Below are positions 8,187-17,830 of a DNA stretch of 64,000 bases, in pieces. The stretch is from assembly GCF_015160875.1 (NCBI RefSeq), contig NZ_CP063374.1:7195501-7259500 (forward strand), given 5' to 3'. The notes under the pieces are model-generated. The model saw only the letters and a program-made list of their open reading frames with translations. It was not told the DNA's origin and ran no database searches. A program made the position numbers and the translations under genes. This stretch comes from Streptomyces chromofuscus (GTDB lineage Bacteria; Actinomycetota; Actinomycetes; Streptomycetales; Streptomycetaceae). How positions within the stretch are numbered: the first letter of the stretch is position 1; the number at the start of each line of letters is the position of its first letter.

Positions 8187-9629
8187 ATGATCACCTACGA
8201 CCGGCTTTTCATCGGTGGCTCCTGGGTCGAGCCGAGCGACCCCGAGCTGCTCGACATCACGTCGCCGCACGACCAGTCGGTGATCGCCCGCGCCGCCCAG
8301 GCGCAGCCGGCGGACATCGACCGAGCGGTCGCCGCGGCGCGCAAGTCCTTCGAGGAGGGCGGGTGGCGGCCGGCCCCGCCCGCGGAGCGCATCGCGGTCA
8401 TACGGCGGTTCAACGCGCTGCGCGAGGAGAACGCCGAGAAGGTCGCCCACCTGATCTCGCTGGAGAACGGCTCGGCCGGCTGGTTCACCCGCGCCGGGCA
8501 GTCGGGCCTGACCCGCCAGGCCAACGCCTACCTGAAGGCGGCGGAGGAGTTCCGCTGGGAGGAGACCCTGGTGCCCTCCGACCCGGCGTCCCCGGTACGC
8601 AGCGTGGTGCGCCGTGAGGCGATCGGCGTGGTGGCCGCGGTGATCCCGTGGAACTCGCCGTTCTCCTCGGCGAGCGCCAAGATCCTCCCGGCCCTCCTGG
8701 CCGGCAACTCCGTGATCCTGAAGGTCTCTCCGGAGAACTCGCCGAGCATGGGCTTCCTGGCCGAGCTGCTGGAGCGGGTCGGTCTGCCCGAGGGCGTCAT
8801 CAGCGTCCTGCCCGCGGACCGGGAGACCAGCGAGTACCTGGTCTCGCACCGGGACGTCGACAAGATCGCCTTCACCGGCTCCACCCGGGCCGGCCGCCGC
8901 ATCGCCTCCATCGCGGGCGAGCAGCTCAAGCGGGTCAGCCTGGAACTGGGCGGCAAGTCCGCCATGATCATCCTGCCCGACGCCGACATCGAGAAGGCCG
9001 TCGCGGGGGTGAGGTTCGGCTCGCTGCTCAACAACGGCGAGGCGTGCATCGCCCAGACCCGCATCCTCGCCCCGCGCAGCCGGTACGAGGAAGTCGTGGC
9101 CGGACTGAAGGAACTGGTGGAGTCGCTGAAGGTCGGCGACCCGAACGACCCCGACACCTTCATCGGCCCGATGATCCGCCCCAACCAGCAGCAGCGGGTG
9201 CGACACTACATCCAGCTGGGCATCGAGGAGGGCGCCCGCCTCGTCACCGGCGGCCCGCAGATCCCCGAGGGCCTGGAGAAGGGCAACTACGTCACGCCCA
9301 CTCTCTTCGCCGACGTCGACAACTCCATGCGGATCGCACAGGAGGAGATCTTCGGCCCGGTCCTGGTCGTCATCCCCTACGACGACGAGGACGACGCCGT
9401 CCGCATCGCCAACGACTCCGAGTACGGCCTCTCCGGCGGCGTCTGGTCCGCCCACGAGGAGCACGCCCTCGCCGTCGCCCGCCGTGTCCGCACCGGCACC
9501 GTCACGGTCAACGGCGCCTCGGTCGCCTTCGACGGCCCGTTCGGCGGGTTCAAGGCCAGCGGAATCGGCCGCGAGTACGGCGCGGTCGGCCTCGGCGGCT
9601 ACACCGAGTACAAGACGATCACCCTCTGA
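8187..9629 (+). CDS. NAD(P)-dependent aldehyde dehydrogenase
   Basis: A 480-residue aldehyde dehydrogenase superfamily enzyme. Visible landmarks are the N-terminal FIGGSWVEPS, the NAD site IPWNSPF, FTGSTRAGR, the general-base glutamate in LELGGKSA, the catalytic cysteine in NNGEACIAQTR, and the C-terminal EEIFGPVL and FGGFKASGIGREYG. Length is normal. The ATG at 8187 begins the family's usual YDRLFIGG start; a GTG at 8163 is possible. It is followed after 200 bp by an SDR gene on the same strand, and the pair may handle an alcohol or aldehyde under the nearby TetR regulator. Substrate not predictable. Confidence 0.92.
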   Translation: MITYDRLFIGGSWVEPSDPELLDITSPHDQSVIARAAQAQPADIDRAVAAARKSFEEGGWRPAPPAERIAVIRRFNALREENAEKVAHLISLENGSAGWFTRAGQSGLTRQANAYLKAAEEFRWEETLVPSDPASPVRSVVRREAIGVVAAVIPWNSPFSSASAKILPALLAGNSVILKVSPENSPSMGFLAELLERVGLPEGVISVLPADRETSEYLVSHRDVDKIAFTGSTRAGRRIASIAGEQLKRVSLELGGKSAMIILPDADIEKAVAGVRFGSLLNNGEACIAQTRILAPRSRYEEVVAGLKELVESLKVGDPNDPDTFIGPMIRPNQQQRVRHYIQLGIEEGARLVTGGPQIPEGLEKGNYVTPTLFADVDNSMRIAQEEIFGPVLVVIPYDDEDDAVRIANDSEYGLSGGVWSAHEEHALAVARRVRTGTVTVNGASVAFDGPFGGFKASGIGREYGAVGLGGYTEYKTITL

Positions 9630-9644
9630 CCCGGCTCGGGGCGC

Positions 9645-9716
9645 ACTGGAGGCGTACGAGAGGCGTACTAGAGGAGACGCGCGAGAGGAGACGCGCGAGA
9701 GGCGCACGCAAGGCCC
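9645..9716 (+). repeat. Short direct repeats between ALDH and SDR genes
   Basis: GAGGCGTAC occurs twice, followed by two head-to-tail copies of AGAGGAGACGCGCG and a third partial copy. It fills part of the 200-bp gap between the two genes. It may reflect replication slippage; no function is apparent. Confidence 0.55.
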
Positions 9717-9829
9717 GTGGGACCACCTCGTGCGCGCCTGTCGCGGTCGCCGGGAGACGGCGTGCGGGGCTGAGACCACCGCGTCCGAACCCACCGAATC
9801 CACCGAGCCCACAAGAATCCGAGGCACTC

Positions 9830-10654
9830 ATGAGCAAGACCTGGCTGATCACGGGCAGTTCCCGCGGACTGGGCCGGACCCTCGCCGAGACCGTCCTCGA
9901 GGACGGTCACCGTCTGATCGCCACCGCGCGTCGGACCGAATCGCTGAACGACCTCGTCGAAACGTACGGCGACCGGGTCAGGGCGGTCACCCTGGACGTC
10001 ACCGATGCCGCCGCCGCGCGGCGGGCGGTGCGGGCGGCCGTCGAGTCCTTCGGGCGTCTGGACGTCGTGGTGAACAATGCCGGATACGCCGACATGGCCG
10101 CCGTCGAGGACATGTCCGAGCGGGCCTTCCGCGACCAGATCGACGCCAACCTCTTCGGCGTCGTCAACGTCACCCGGGCCGCCCTGCCCGTTCTGCGTGA
10201 GCAGGGCTCCGGTCACATCATCCAGATCTCCTCCGTCGGCGGACGCGTGGGCGTCCCCGGCCTGAGTGCCTACCAGGCCGCCAAGTGGGCGGTCGGCGGC
10301 TTCTCCGAGGTCCTGGCCCAGGAGGTCGCCCCCCTCGGCATCAAGGTCACCGTCGCCGAACCCGGCGGCATGCGCACCGACTGGGCCGGCTCCTCCATGG
10401 AGACCCCACCGGTCAGCGAGCCCTACCGGGACGTCGTCGGCGGTGCCGTGGCCGCGATCCGCGGGGCCCACGGCAAGCAGCCCGGCGACCCGGAGCGCAT
10501 CTCCCGCATCCTCCTGGACGTCGTGGAGGCCGAGCGGCCCCCGCTGCGCCTGCTGCTGGGCAAGGACGCCGTCGCCGTCGCGCGGGACATGGCCGACCGG
10601 CTCGCCGCCCAGGACGCCCAGTGGCGCGAGGTCAGCGAGTCCGCGTCCGTATGA
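9830..10654 (+). CDS. Short-chain dehydrogenase/reductase
   Basis: A 274-residue classical SDR. The nucleotide-binding motif TGSSRGLG is at residues 8-15, NNAGYAD follows at the expected distance, catalytic Ser is in ISSVGG, and the YxxxK pair is in SAYQAAKWAV. The C-terminal part fits the oxidoreductase subgroup found beside TetR regulators. The start follows a GAGG site 7 nt upstream. It is likely expressed with the aldehyde dehydrogenase gene. Substrate unknown. Confidence 0.9.
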   Translation: MSKTWLITGSSRGLGRTLAETVLEDGHRLIATARRTESLNDLVETYGDRVRAVTLDVTDAAAARRAVRAAVESFGRLDVVVNNAGYADMAAVEDMSERAFRDQIDANLFGVVNVTRAALPVLREQGSGHIIQISSVGGRVGVPGLSAYQAAKWAVGGFSEVLAQEVAPLGIKVTVAEPGGMRTDWAGSSMETPPVSEPYRDVVGGAVAAIRGAHGKQPGDPERISRILLDVVEAERPPLRLLLGKDAVAVARDMADRLAAQDAQWREVSESASV

Positions 10655-10869
10655 CCGGTCGGGTGTCCGGCTCGCCGGTCACGGCGTTCGGCGCGCGTGG
10701 ACGGCCCACGGCAACGTCGCTGCTGCTCGTGGCGCCGCACCGCGTCCCGCAGCGCCGCCCGGGACCCGAAGGGCGCGCAGGCGTGCGGCCGCCTCCGCGC
10801 GCCGGTCGGTGCGGACCGCGGCCTCCCACCCGTTCGAAGGACGCCCACGGCACGTGCGCGACGTACGGC

Positions 10870-11553
10870 TCACCAGGCGTTGCTGCGCCCCGTCGTGCAG
10901 GTCCCGGGCCGTACGCCGGTGCACGGCCTCGGTGCTCTCCATGATGCGCCGACGACTGTCCTGGAGGGAGGCGGGCATGATGTTGAACGAGGTGCCCAGC
11001 GCCCCGATCTCGGCCACCTTGCTGGGCGGCACCCGCACACCGAGGTCGCCGCCGGCCAGTTCCTGCGCCGCTGCCGCTGCCGCTGCCGCTGCCGCTGCCG
11101 CTGCCGCTGCCGCCGCCCCGCGCACCGGCCGGACCACCGCCCGGTGCTGGAGCACCGTGAACCCGGCGACGATCGCGAGCGACGCGGCCAGGCCCGTGGC
11201 GGCGGCGAGCACCACCTGATGGCTGTTGGCCCCCGCGGCGTCCGTGAGCTCGGCGAGCTGGGCGCGTTCGTCCGACACGTACGTGTCGAACTGGGCCCGC
11301 AGGGCGTCGACGCGCTGCTTGCCCTCGGTCGTCTCCCCCAGGCCGGCGCGGCGGGGTCGCCGCGCCGGACCATCTCGACCAGCGGGATCGAGTAGTCGTC
11401 GAGGAAGGACTCCACGCCGCGCGTGATCTGCTCCGCGGTGCGCCGCTGCTCGCGGGAGGTGGCGCTGGCGGTGAACCGCCGGATCTCCGCGGGGAGCGCC
11501 TCGCGCGCCGCCGCCCACGGCTTGAGGAACTCCTCGCGACGAGCAGAAGACAT
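10870..11553 (-). pseudogene. Sensor histidine kinase, internal fragment (decayed)
   Basis: The minus strand encodes REEFLKPWAAAREALPAEI and ITRGVESFLDDYSIPLVEM, an extracytoplasmic CHASE3-like sensor. A frame change near 11340 leads to GETTEGKQRVDALRAQFD, then a transmembrane helix (LAASLAIVAGFTVL), a HAMP linker (GGDLGVRVPPSKVAEIGAL) and the HisKA_3 box ARDLHDGAQQRLV. The sequence loses similarity right after that box, so the ATPase domain is absent, as is the first transmembrane helix. A GCTGCC hexamer run inside the HAMP region inserts about 16 alanines. No partner response regulator is nearby. Confidence 0.7.
11067..11116 (+). repeat. Hexanucleotide repeat GCTGCC inside the kinase pseudogene
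   Basis: About eight tandem copies of GCCGCT/GCTGCC in 50 bp. On the minus strand they would encode a poly-alanine stretch in the HAMP linker. Simple-repeat expansion fits loss of selection on the gene. Confidence 0.75.
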
Positions 11554-11909
11554 GTCCCGGGAATGTCGCCCGGAGCAGGCACACCGGTGCCCGGACCCGG
11601 CCGGCGCGCCGTCCGGAACCCGGGGACGGCTGCCCGGGCACACGACTCGCCGCCGTCGAGGTCGGGCAGCCCCAGGTGCGGGCGGCCGCCGACCGCACCT
11701 GCGCCCCGACCTGCCAGGGCAACTCGCGCAACGGCAACAACATGGTGGGCGCCCTCCCCGACGCCCCGATCTCCGGGCACTGGTGCTCCGCCCAGTTCCG
11801 GCAGTTGATGCAGAACGCGTACCCGCCTCTGCGGTGACCGCCTCGGCTGCGCAGGCCCCGTGCGGGGGTGGCGACAGGCGTCGAGCCTCGCCACCTCCGC
11901 CGGTGTGTG
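11554..11909. other. Gene-poor stretch with one unidentified coding scrap
   Basis: No complete gene. In one plus-strand frame ending at 11837 the translation contains RTCAPTCQGNSRNGNNMVG and ISGHWCSAQFRQLMQ before a stop. The composition looks protein-like (three Cys, ordered hydrophobics), but there is no convincing start and I do not recognise the family. It may be the tail of a deleted gene. Confidence 0.3.
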
Positions 11910-14072
11910 TCATGCTCCGCGTTCGGCCCGCCGGACCTCGATCAGCGCGAGGCTTTCCGGATGCAGGGTGGGCGCCTGGACGCCGAGCAGGGACAGGACC
12001 CGGCCCGGCAGCTCGACACCCTCCGGTGTCCACCAGGGCAGCGCGCTGGTGACCGGCCCCCGGACCACGTCCCCCGGCGGGAGCGGCGTGACGGCGTAGA
12101 GCGCGTCCTCCGCCAGGCCGGGCAGGCGCACGCGGCCCGTCGGCACCTGCACGCTCGTTGCCTTCTGCACCACCGCGTACACGGCGTGGGACCGGTCGGG
12201 GGCGACAACGCCGTGCACGTGCACCGCGGGGTCGTGGTGGTCGCCGTGGACGACTGTTCCGCGGTGCAGCAGCGGCCGGAGACGCTTGTGGGTCTCGATC
12301 CACTCGGCGAGCCGGCGGCGTTCCTCGGGCGTCGCCCGGGTGAGGTCCCACTCGATGCCCATGTGGCCGAAGAGCGCGGTACCGGCACGGAAGTCGAGGC
12401 CGTGCGTACGGCCCGTGGTGTGCGAGCCGGGGGCGCCGACGTGCGCGCCCATCAGTTCCGGAGGCAGCAGCATCCCCGTCCAGAGCTGGATCTGCTGCCG
12501 CTCCAGGGCGTCGATGCAGTCGCTCGTCCACACCCGGTCGCTGCGTTCGAGGATGCCGAGGTCCACTCGGGCGCCGCCCGACGAGCAGGACTCGATCTCC
12601 AGCCCGGGGTGGCGCCGGCGCAGCTCGTCCATCAGCGCGTACACGGCGGTGGTCTGGGCGTGCACGCCGCCGACGCCGTACGGGCCGCTGCCCGCGTCGA
12701 CGAGGTCGCGGTTGTGGTCCCATTTGAGATAGTCGACGGCGTACTCGCCGACCAGGGCGTCCAGACGTTCGAGCACGTACGCGTACGCCTCCGTACGGCC
12801 CAGGTCCAAAACCTGCTGGTGCCGGGCCTCGGGCGGCATGCGCCCCGCCGCCGACAGGATCCACTCCGGGTGGGCCCTGGCCAGGTCAGAGTCGGGGTTG
12901 ATCATCTCCGGCTCGACCCAGAGGCCGAACTGGAGCCCGAGGGAGCGGACGTGCTCGACGAGCGGGTGCAGCCCCCGCGGCCAGACCTCGGGGTCCACGT
13001 ACCAGTCGCCGAGCCCGGCCCGGTCGTCGCGGCGCCCGCGGAACCAGCCGTCGTCCAGGACGAACCGCTCGGCTCCGACCTCCGCCGCCGCGTCCGCCAG
13101 GGCGGTGAGGGTGTCCAGGTCCTGCCGGAAGTAGACGGCTTCCCAGGTGTTGAGAGTGACGGGCCGCGGCGTGGCCGGATGGTGCGGGCGCTGCCGCAGG
13201 TGGGCGTGGAAGCGTCCCGCCATGTCGTCCAGGCCCCGGCCGTACGAACCCAGCAGCCAGGGCGTCGCGTAGGAGGCACCGGGCTGGAGGCGCATCTCGC
13301 CCGGCAGCAGCAGCTCACCGCCGCCGAGGAGCGAGACCCCGGAGCTGGTCCGCTCGGCGAAGGTGCGGTGGTTCCCGCTCCACGCGACGTGCAGGGCCCA
13401 CACCTCACCACCGCGGAAGCCGAAGCCCCGCTCGCCCGCCGCGTGCAGCAGCGTGGCGTCGAGGCCGGTGCGCCCGCGGCGGTTCTCCCGCAGGTGCGTG
13501 CCGAGTGTGAACTCGTGCCGCTGCGGTGAGCGTTCGCGCAGGTGGCGGCCGGTCAGGTCGAGGATCTCGGTGGCGTGCGCCGGTACGGGGAGCGTGAGGT
13601 GCAGTGCGTCCACCGTGTAGAAACCGGTGCCCTCGTTGGTGAGCGCCGCGCGCTGGCGCACGAGACCGGACGAGGTCAGCTCCAACTCCCACCGCAGGGC
13701 GAGCCGTGCCTGGTCGTCCACGGCGTCGACGGTCAGGGAGCGGGGGGCCGGGACGCGCACGTCCCGGACGGTGAAGGAGCTGGAGAAGTCGGCGCCCTCG
13801 CGGTGGCCGGACAGCCCCGGAGTGCCCAGCCAGCCGGCCGACTGCTCGGGCAGCACGCTGACGGGGACCGGGACGTCGGGGACGCTCGTGCCCAGCTCGG
13901 CGTGGCTCGCCGTGGCGAGCTGGGCGAGGAAGCCCGAGCCCCCGGGCGCCCCGTCGTCCACGTCACCCAGGTCGGCCCCCCAGTGCAGGATCCGGGGCAG
14001 CCGGGGGCCCGAACAGTCGAGCACGAGGCTCGTGCCCCCGGCTCGGAAATGGAGGAGGTGGTCGGTGGTCAC
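11910..14072 (-). CDS. GH36 alpha-galactosidase
   Basis: A 720-residue family 36 glycoside hydrolase. An N-terminal beta-supersandwich leads to a catalytic barrel with FVLDDGWFRGRR, LWVEPEM, the nucleophile aspartate in YLKWDHNR (about residue 452), CSSGGARVDLG, and the acid/base aspartate in TSDCIDALER (about 518). There is no signal peptide, so it works on imported sugars. It removes terminal alpha-galactose, as from raffinose-type oligosaccharides. The GTG start overlaps the DeoR stop by four bases (GTGA), so it is the last gene of the galactoside operon. Length is normal for the family. Confidence 0.93.
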   Translation of the reverse strand: MTTDHLLHFRAGGTSLVLDCSGPRLPRILHWGADLGDVDDGAPGGSGFLAQLATASHAELGTSVPDVPVPVSVLPEQSAGWLGTPGLSGHREGADFSSSFTVRDVRVPAPRSLTVDAVDDQARLALRWELELTSSGLVRQRAALTNEGTGFYTVDALHLTLPVPAHATEILDLTGRHLRERSPQRHEFTLGTHLRENRRGRTGLDATLLHAAGERGFGFRGGEVWALHVAWSGNHRTFAERTSSGVSLLGGGELLLPGEMRLQPGASYATPWLLGSYGRGLDDMAGRFHAHLRQRPHHPATPRPVTLNTWEAVYFRQDLDTLTALADAAAEVGAERFVLDDGWFRGRRDDRAGLGDWYVDPEVWPRGLHPLVEHVRSLGLQFGLWVEPEMINPDSDLARAHPEWILSAAGRMPPEARHQQVLDLGRTEAYAYVLERLDALVGEYAVDYLKWDHNRDLVDAGSGPYGVGGVHAQTTAVYALMDELRRRHPGLEIESCSSGGARVDLGILERSDRVWTSDCIDALERQQIQLWTGMLLPPELMGAHVGAPGSHTTGRTHGLDFRAGTALFGHMGIEWDLTRATPEERRRLAEWIETHKRLRPLLHRGTVVHGDHHDPAVHVHGVVAPDRSHAVYAVVQKATSVQVPTGRVRLPGLAEDALYAVTPLPPGDVVRGPVTSALPWWTPEGVELPGRVLSLLGVQAPTLHPESLALIEVRRAERGA

Positions 14073-14878
14073 GTGCGTACGCTTTCGGTCGGTCGGGTGG
14101 GGGCGGCCGGCTCGACGACGGTCAGCTCGCCGACGCCGGCCTCCAGTGCGTCTCGGGCGTGCGCCTCGATGCCCGAGTCGGTGATGAGCAGGTCGGCCGC
14201 CTCCAACGCGGCGATGGTGGCCAGACCGGGCGTGTCCCACTTGGTGTGGTCGGCGAGCACCACGACCCGTCGTGTGGAGCGGCACATGGCCCGATTCGTC
14301 TCCGCCTCCTCCAGGTTGGGCGTACTGAAGCCGGTCCGGACGTCCATGCCGTGGACCCCCATGAACAGTACGTCGACCCGCAGCGAGGCCAGTGCGGCTA
14401 CCGCGACCGGCCCCACCAGGGCGTCGGAGGGAGTGCGGACGCCGCCGGTCAGGACGACCGTCTGCGTCTGCCGCCGGTTCGCCTCCAGGGTCTGCGCCGC
14501 GCGGAGGCTGTTGGTCACCACCGTGATGTCCGGGATGTCGAGGAGGTGCCGGGCCAGGGTCCACGTCGTGGTCCCCGCGGTGAGCGCCACCGCGGAGCCC
14601 GGAGCGACGAGCCGGGCGGCCGCGGCCGCGATCGCCTCCTTGGCTGTGACCTCCCGGGACCGCTTCTCCCCGAACGCCGGCTCCTTGGTGCTGCCGTGCT
14701 CCGCGGTGACCGCTCCTCCGTGGACCTTGTCGAGGTGGCCCTGACGTGCGAGGGACTCCAGATCGCGCCGGATCGTCATGTGGGACACGCCGAACCGCTC
14801 GGTCAGCGCGCCGACCCGGATCGAGCCGTGCCGCCGGACGAGTTCCGCGATCCGCTCCTGCCGTTGCCTTGCCAGCAT
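14069..14878 (-). CDS. DeoR/GlpR-family transcriptional regulator
   Basis: A 269-residue DeoR-type repressor. The N-terminal helix-turn-helix reads RVGALTERFGVSHMTIRRDLESL, followed by the hallmark KVHGGAV. The C-terminal sugar-phosphate sensor domain shows LTAGTTTWTLA, VVTNSLRAA, LTGG and VVVLADHTKW. It sits between the beta- and alpha-galactosidase genes in the same operon, 4 bp after the former and overlapping the latter, so it probably represses its own operon in response to a galactose-derived phosphate. Candidate operators lie in the operon promoter at 20317-20382. Confidence 0.92.
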   Translation of the reverse strand: MLARQRQERIAELVRRHGSIRVGALTERFGVSHMTIRRDLESLARQGHLDKVHGGAVTAEHGSTKEPAFGEKRSREVTAKEAIAAAAARLVAPGSAVALTAGTTTWTLARHLLDIPDITVVTNSLRAAQTLEANRRQTQTVVLTGGVRTPSDALVGPVAVAALASLRVDVLFMGVHGMDVRTGFSTPNLEEAETNRAMCRSTRRVVVLADHTKWDTPGLATIAALEAADLLITDSGIEAHARDALEAGVGELTVVEPAAPTRPTESVRT

Positions 14879-14882
14879 CCCG

Positions 14883-16922
14883 TCACCGGTCCGACGACGG
14901 CGTGCCGTCTTCCCGGACCACCACGACGTCGCCCGCGCGGACGACGGTCCTGCCGTCCGCGACGGTGCCGGTCAGGAGGTCGACGCCCCTCGCCGCGACG
15001 GGCACGTCACCAGAGGTGTGGTTGATCAGGAAGAGGTAGGTGCCGTCCGGCCCGCGCCTGCGAACCGCCTCCACCCCGGCCGGGACCTCGGCCGGAGCCG
15101 TGACACCGGCATCCCGGCAGACCCGGGCCAGCAGCCCGCGCAGGGCGTCCGCGTCCGGTCGCGTCGCCACGTACCAGGACACGCCGGCGCCGTGGGCGTT
15201 GCGGGTGACCGCGGGGTGTCCCGCCACCGGGCCGCCGTACGAGGGGTCCGAGTCGAAGGACACGATCGTCTCGGCACCGCGCGGCTCGACGAGCTCGGTC
15301 CAGACGGTGGCCTCCGAGCCGTCCGAGAGCCGCACGGTCTCCGCCTCGCGCAGGGGGAAGAACTCGTCGACGTGGACGCCGAGCATGTCCCGGTACGCCC
15401 CGGGGTGGCCGCCGAGCCGCACGTGGTCGTTCTCGTCGACCACACCGCTGAAGAAGCCGACGGCCGCGTGCCCGCCCTCCCGGACGAAGGCGTCGAGCGA
15501 CGACGCGTCCGCGTCCGACGTCAGGCTGAGGCTGGGCACCAGCACCAGCCGGTGGCCGCTCAGGTCGCTCGACGGATGCACGAGGTCACACGTGATGCCC
15601 AGTGACCACAGTGCCTCGTACCAGGCGCGCACCAGGTCGAGGTAGCGCACGTCACGCGAGGGAGTGGCGTCCATCTCCAGCGCCCACCAGGCGTTCCAGT
15701 CGAACAGCAGCGCAACGTCCGACTCGACCCGGCTGCCGCGCACCTCGGCGAGCGCTTTCAGGTCGTGCCCGAGAGCGGTGACCTCGCGCCAGGTCTTGGT
15801 GCCGGTGCCGCCGTGCGGGAGCATCGCCGAATGCCACTTCTCGGCGCCGGCCCGTGACTGGCGCCACTGGAAGTACAGGACGCCGTCCGCGCCGCGCGCC
15901 ACGTGCGCGAGACTGTTGCGCCGCATCTGTCCCGGCGTCTTCGCCACGTTGCGCGGCTGCCAGTTCACCGCCGAGGTGGAGTGCTCCATCAGCAGCCACG
16001 GGGCGCCGCCGCCCATGCCGCGCGCGAGGTCGGCGTCGAGTGACAGCCCGACGTGCGCTTCGGGGTCCGCGGCCGTGAGGTACTGGTCCACGGAGACGAA
16101 GTCGCACTCCCCGGCGAAGGAGAATCCGTCCACCTTCTTCTCCAGCGTGACCAGGAGATTGGTGGTCAGCGGGATGCCGGGGGAGAGGCGGCGCACGATC
16201 TCCGCCTCGCGCCGGTGCAGCCTCAGCAGCGCGTCCGAGGAGAACCGCCAGAAGTCCAGCTGCTGCGTCGGATTGGGTACGGCCGCGGTGGCGCGCGGCG
16301 GCATGACCTCCGCCCAGTCGCCGTAGCGCTGGCTCCAGAAGGCCGTCCCCCAGGCCTGGTTGAGGCCGTCGAGGTCCCCGTACCGCTCCCGCAGCCAGTC
16401 CCGGAACGCCTTGGCGCTGCTGTCGCAGTAGCAGTGCGCGTTGTGGTTGCCCCACTCGTTGTGCAGGTGCCACAGCGCGAGCGCGGGGTGGTCGCGGTAC
16501 CGCTCCACGAGCCGTTCGGCGAGCCGGCCGGCCGCCTCGGCGTAGGCGGGACTGCTCGGACAGAACGTCTGCCGCGAGCCGTGGGTGAGCCGGACGCCGT
16601 CGGCGGTCACCGGCAGCGCCTCGGGGTGCCGCAGCGAGAACCACGGCGGCGGGGACGCCGTGGCCGTCGCCAGGTCGGCGGCGATGCCGTTCGCGTGCAG
16701 CAGGTCCAGGACCTCGTCGAGCAGCTCGAACTCGTACTGCCCGGGGCGCGGTTCGAGGAACGCCCAGGAGAAGACACCCACGGTGACGAGGTTGACGCCG
16801 GCCTCCCGCATGAGGCGGACGTCCTCGTCCCACACCTCGCGCGGCCACTGCTCCGGGTTGTAGTCACCGCCGTAGGCGATGCCGCCGAGCCGGTCGGACA
16901 GCTGCTTGAGCGCGTCGGTCAC
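14883..16922 (-). CDS. GH42 beta-galactosidase
   Basis: A 679-residue GH42 enzyme. It begins with the family motif GGDYNPEQWP. The acid/base glutamate is in LHNEWGNH (residue 156) and the nucleophile glutamate in LLMEHSTSAVNWQPRN (residue 313). The metal-site cysteine cluster is seen around CYCDSSA. The trimerisation domain and a small C-terminal beta domain follow. No signal peptide, so it is cytoplasmic and hydrolyses imported beta-galactosides. The GTG start overlaps the upstream permease stop by four bases, showing tight coupling with the transporter. Confidence 0.95.
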   Translation of the reverse strand: MTDALKQLSDRLGGIAYGGDYNPEQWPREVWDEDVRLMREAGVNLVTVGVFSWAFLEPRPGQYEFELLDEVLDLLHANGIAADLATATASPPPWFSLRHPEALPVTADGVRLTHGSRQTFCPSSPAYAEAAGRLAERLVERYRDHPALALWHLHNEWGNHNAHCYCDSSAKAFRDWLRERYGDLDGLNQAWGTAFWSQRYGDWAEVMPPRATAAVPNPTQQLDFWRFSSDALLRLHRREAEIVRRLSPGIPLTTNLLVTLEKKVDGFSFAGECDFVSVDQYLTAADPEAHVGLSLDADLARGMGGGAPWLLMEHSTSAVNWQPRNVAKTPGQMRRNSLAHVARGADGVLYFQWRQSRAGAEKWHSAMLPHGGTGTKTWREVTALGHDLKALAEVRGSRVESDVALLFDWNAWWALEMDATPSRDVRYLDLVRAWYEALWSLGITCDLVHPSSDLSGHRLVLVPSLSLTSDADASSLDAFVREGGHAAVGFFSGVVDENDHVRLGGHPGAYRDMLGVHVDEFFPLREAETVRLSDGSEATVWTELVEPRGAETIVSFDSDPSYGGPVAGHPAVTRNAHGAGVSWYVATRPDADALRGLLARVCRDAGVTAPAEVPAGVEAVRRRGPDGTYLFLINHTSGDVPVAARGVDLLTGTVADGRTVVRAGDVVVVREDGTPSSDR

Positions 16923-17830
16923 GACTTCACCGCTCCCGCCGCGAGGCCCGCCTTCCAGTACCGCTGGAGCACCAGGAAGGTGATGACGATCGGCACCACC
17001 GACACCAGCGAGCCCGTGAGGCTCAGGATCTGCAGCGAGGGATCGCGGCTGACCTGGGACTGCCAGGTGAACAGCCCGAGGGTGACCGGGTAGAGGCGGT
17101 CGTCCTGGAGCATCACCAGCGGCAGCAGGAAGTTGTTCCAGATGACCACGAACTGGAACAGGAAGATCGTGACCATCGCGGGCGACATCAGCCGCAGCGA
17201 CATCGTGAAGAACGTCCGCAGCTCGCCCGCCCCGTCGATCCGGGCCGCCTCCAGCAGCTCGTCGGGCACCGACGCCGCCGCGAAGATGCGCGAGAGGTAG
17301 ACGCCGAACGGGCTGACGATGCTGGGCAGGAAGACCGACCAGAACGTGTTGGTGGCGTCCACCTCGGCGAACAGCAGGAACAACGGCAGCGCCAGCGCCG
17401 TGGCGGGCACCAGGACACCGCCGAGCACCACGGAGAACAGGAACTCCCGTCCCCGGAAGCGGTACTTGGCCAGGGCGTAGCCGGCCATGGCGGACAGCAA
17501 GGTGCCGACGGCCGCGCCGGCCCCCGCGTAGAGGAGGCTGTTGAGGAGCCAGGGAAGGTACACCCCGTCCTGCTTGGCGAACAGCGCCCGCAGGTTGTCG
17601 AACAGCTGGAAGTCGGAGAACCACAGCCCGAACGAGTCGACGAGGTCGCCCTGGCTCTTGGTCGCCGCGACGATCAGCCAGAACACCGGCAGCAGCATGT
17701 AGACGGCGATGACGACCAGGAAGCCGGTGGCCGCGATCACCGAGAGGCGGCTGTCCCGGGGGCCGCGGGGTGCGGTCTTGGAGGTCTGACGGGGCGCGTG
17801 GGCGCCCGCGGTGTCGGTGAGGAGGCTCAT
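16919..17830 (-). CDS. CUT1 sugar ABC transporter permease (second subunit, MalG-like)
   Basis: A 303-residue membrane protein with six predicted helices. It has the cytoplasmic coupling loop LLEAARIDGAGELRTFF (EAA motif) and ends AGLAAGAVKS, typical of MalG-like subunits. An N-terminal hydrophilic tail of about 30 residues precedes helix 1. ATGA overlap with the upstream permease. No ATPase gene is in the operon; in Streptomyces such importers usually share the ATPase MsiK encoded elsewhere. Confidence 0.93.
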   Translation of the reverse strand: MSLLTDTAGAHAPRQTSKTAPRGPRDSRLSVIAATGFLVVIAVYMLLPVFWLIVAATKSQGDLVDSFGLWFSDFQLFDNLRALFAKQDGVYLPWLLNSLLYAGAGAAVGTLLSAMAGYALAKYRFRGREFLFSVVLGGVLVPATALALPLFLLFAEVDATNTFWSVFLPSIVSPFGVYLSRIFAAASVPDELLEAARIDGAGELRTFFTMSLRLMSPAMVTIFLFQFVVIWNNFLLPLVMLQDDRLYPVTLGLFTWQSQVSRDPSLQILSLTGSLVSVVPIVITFLVLQRYWKAGLAAGAVKS

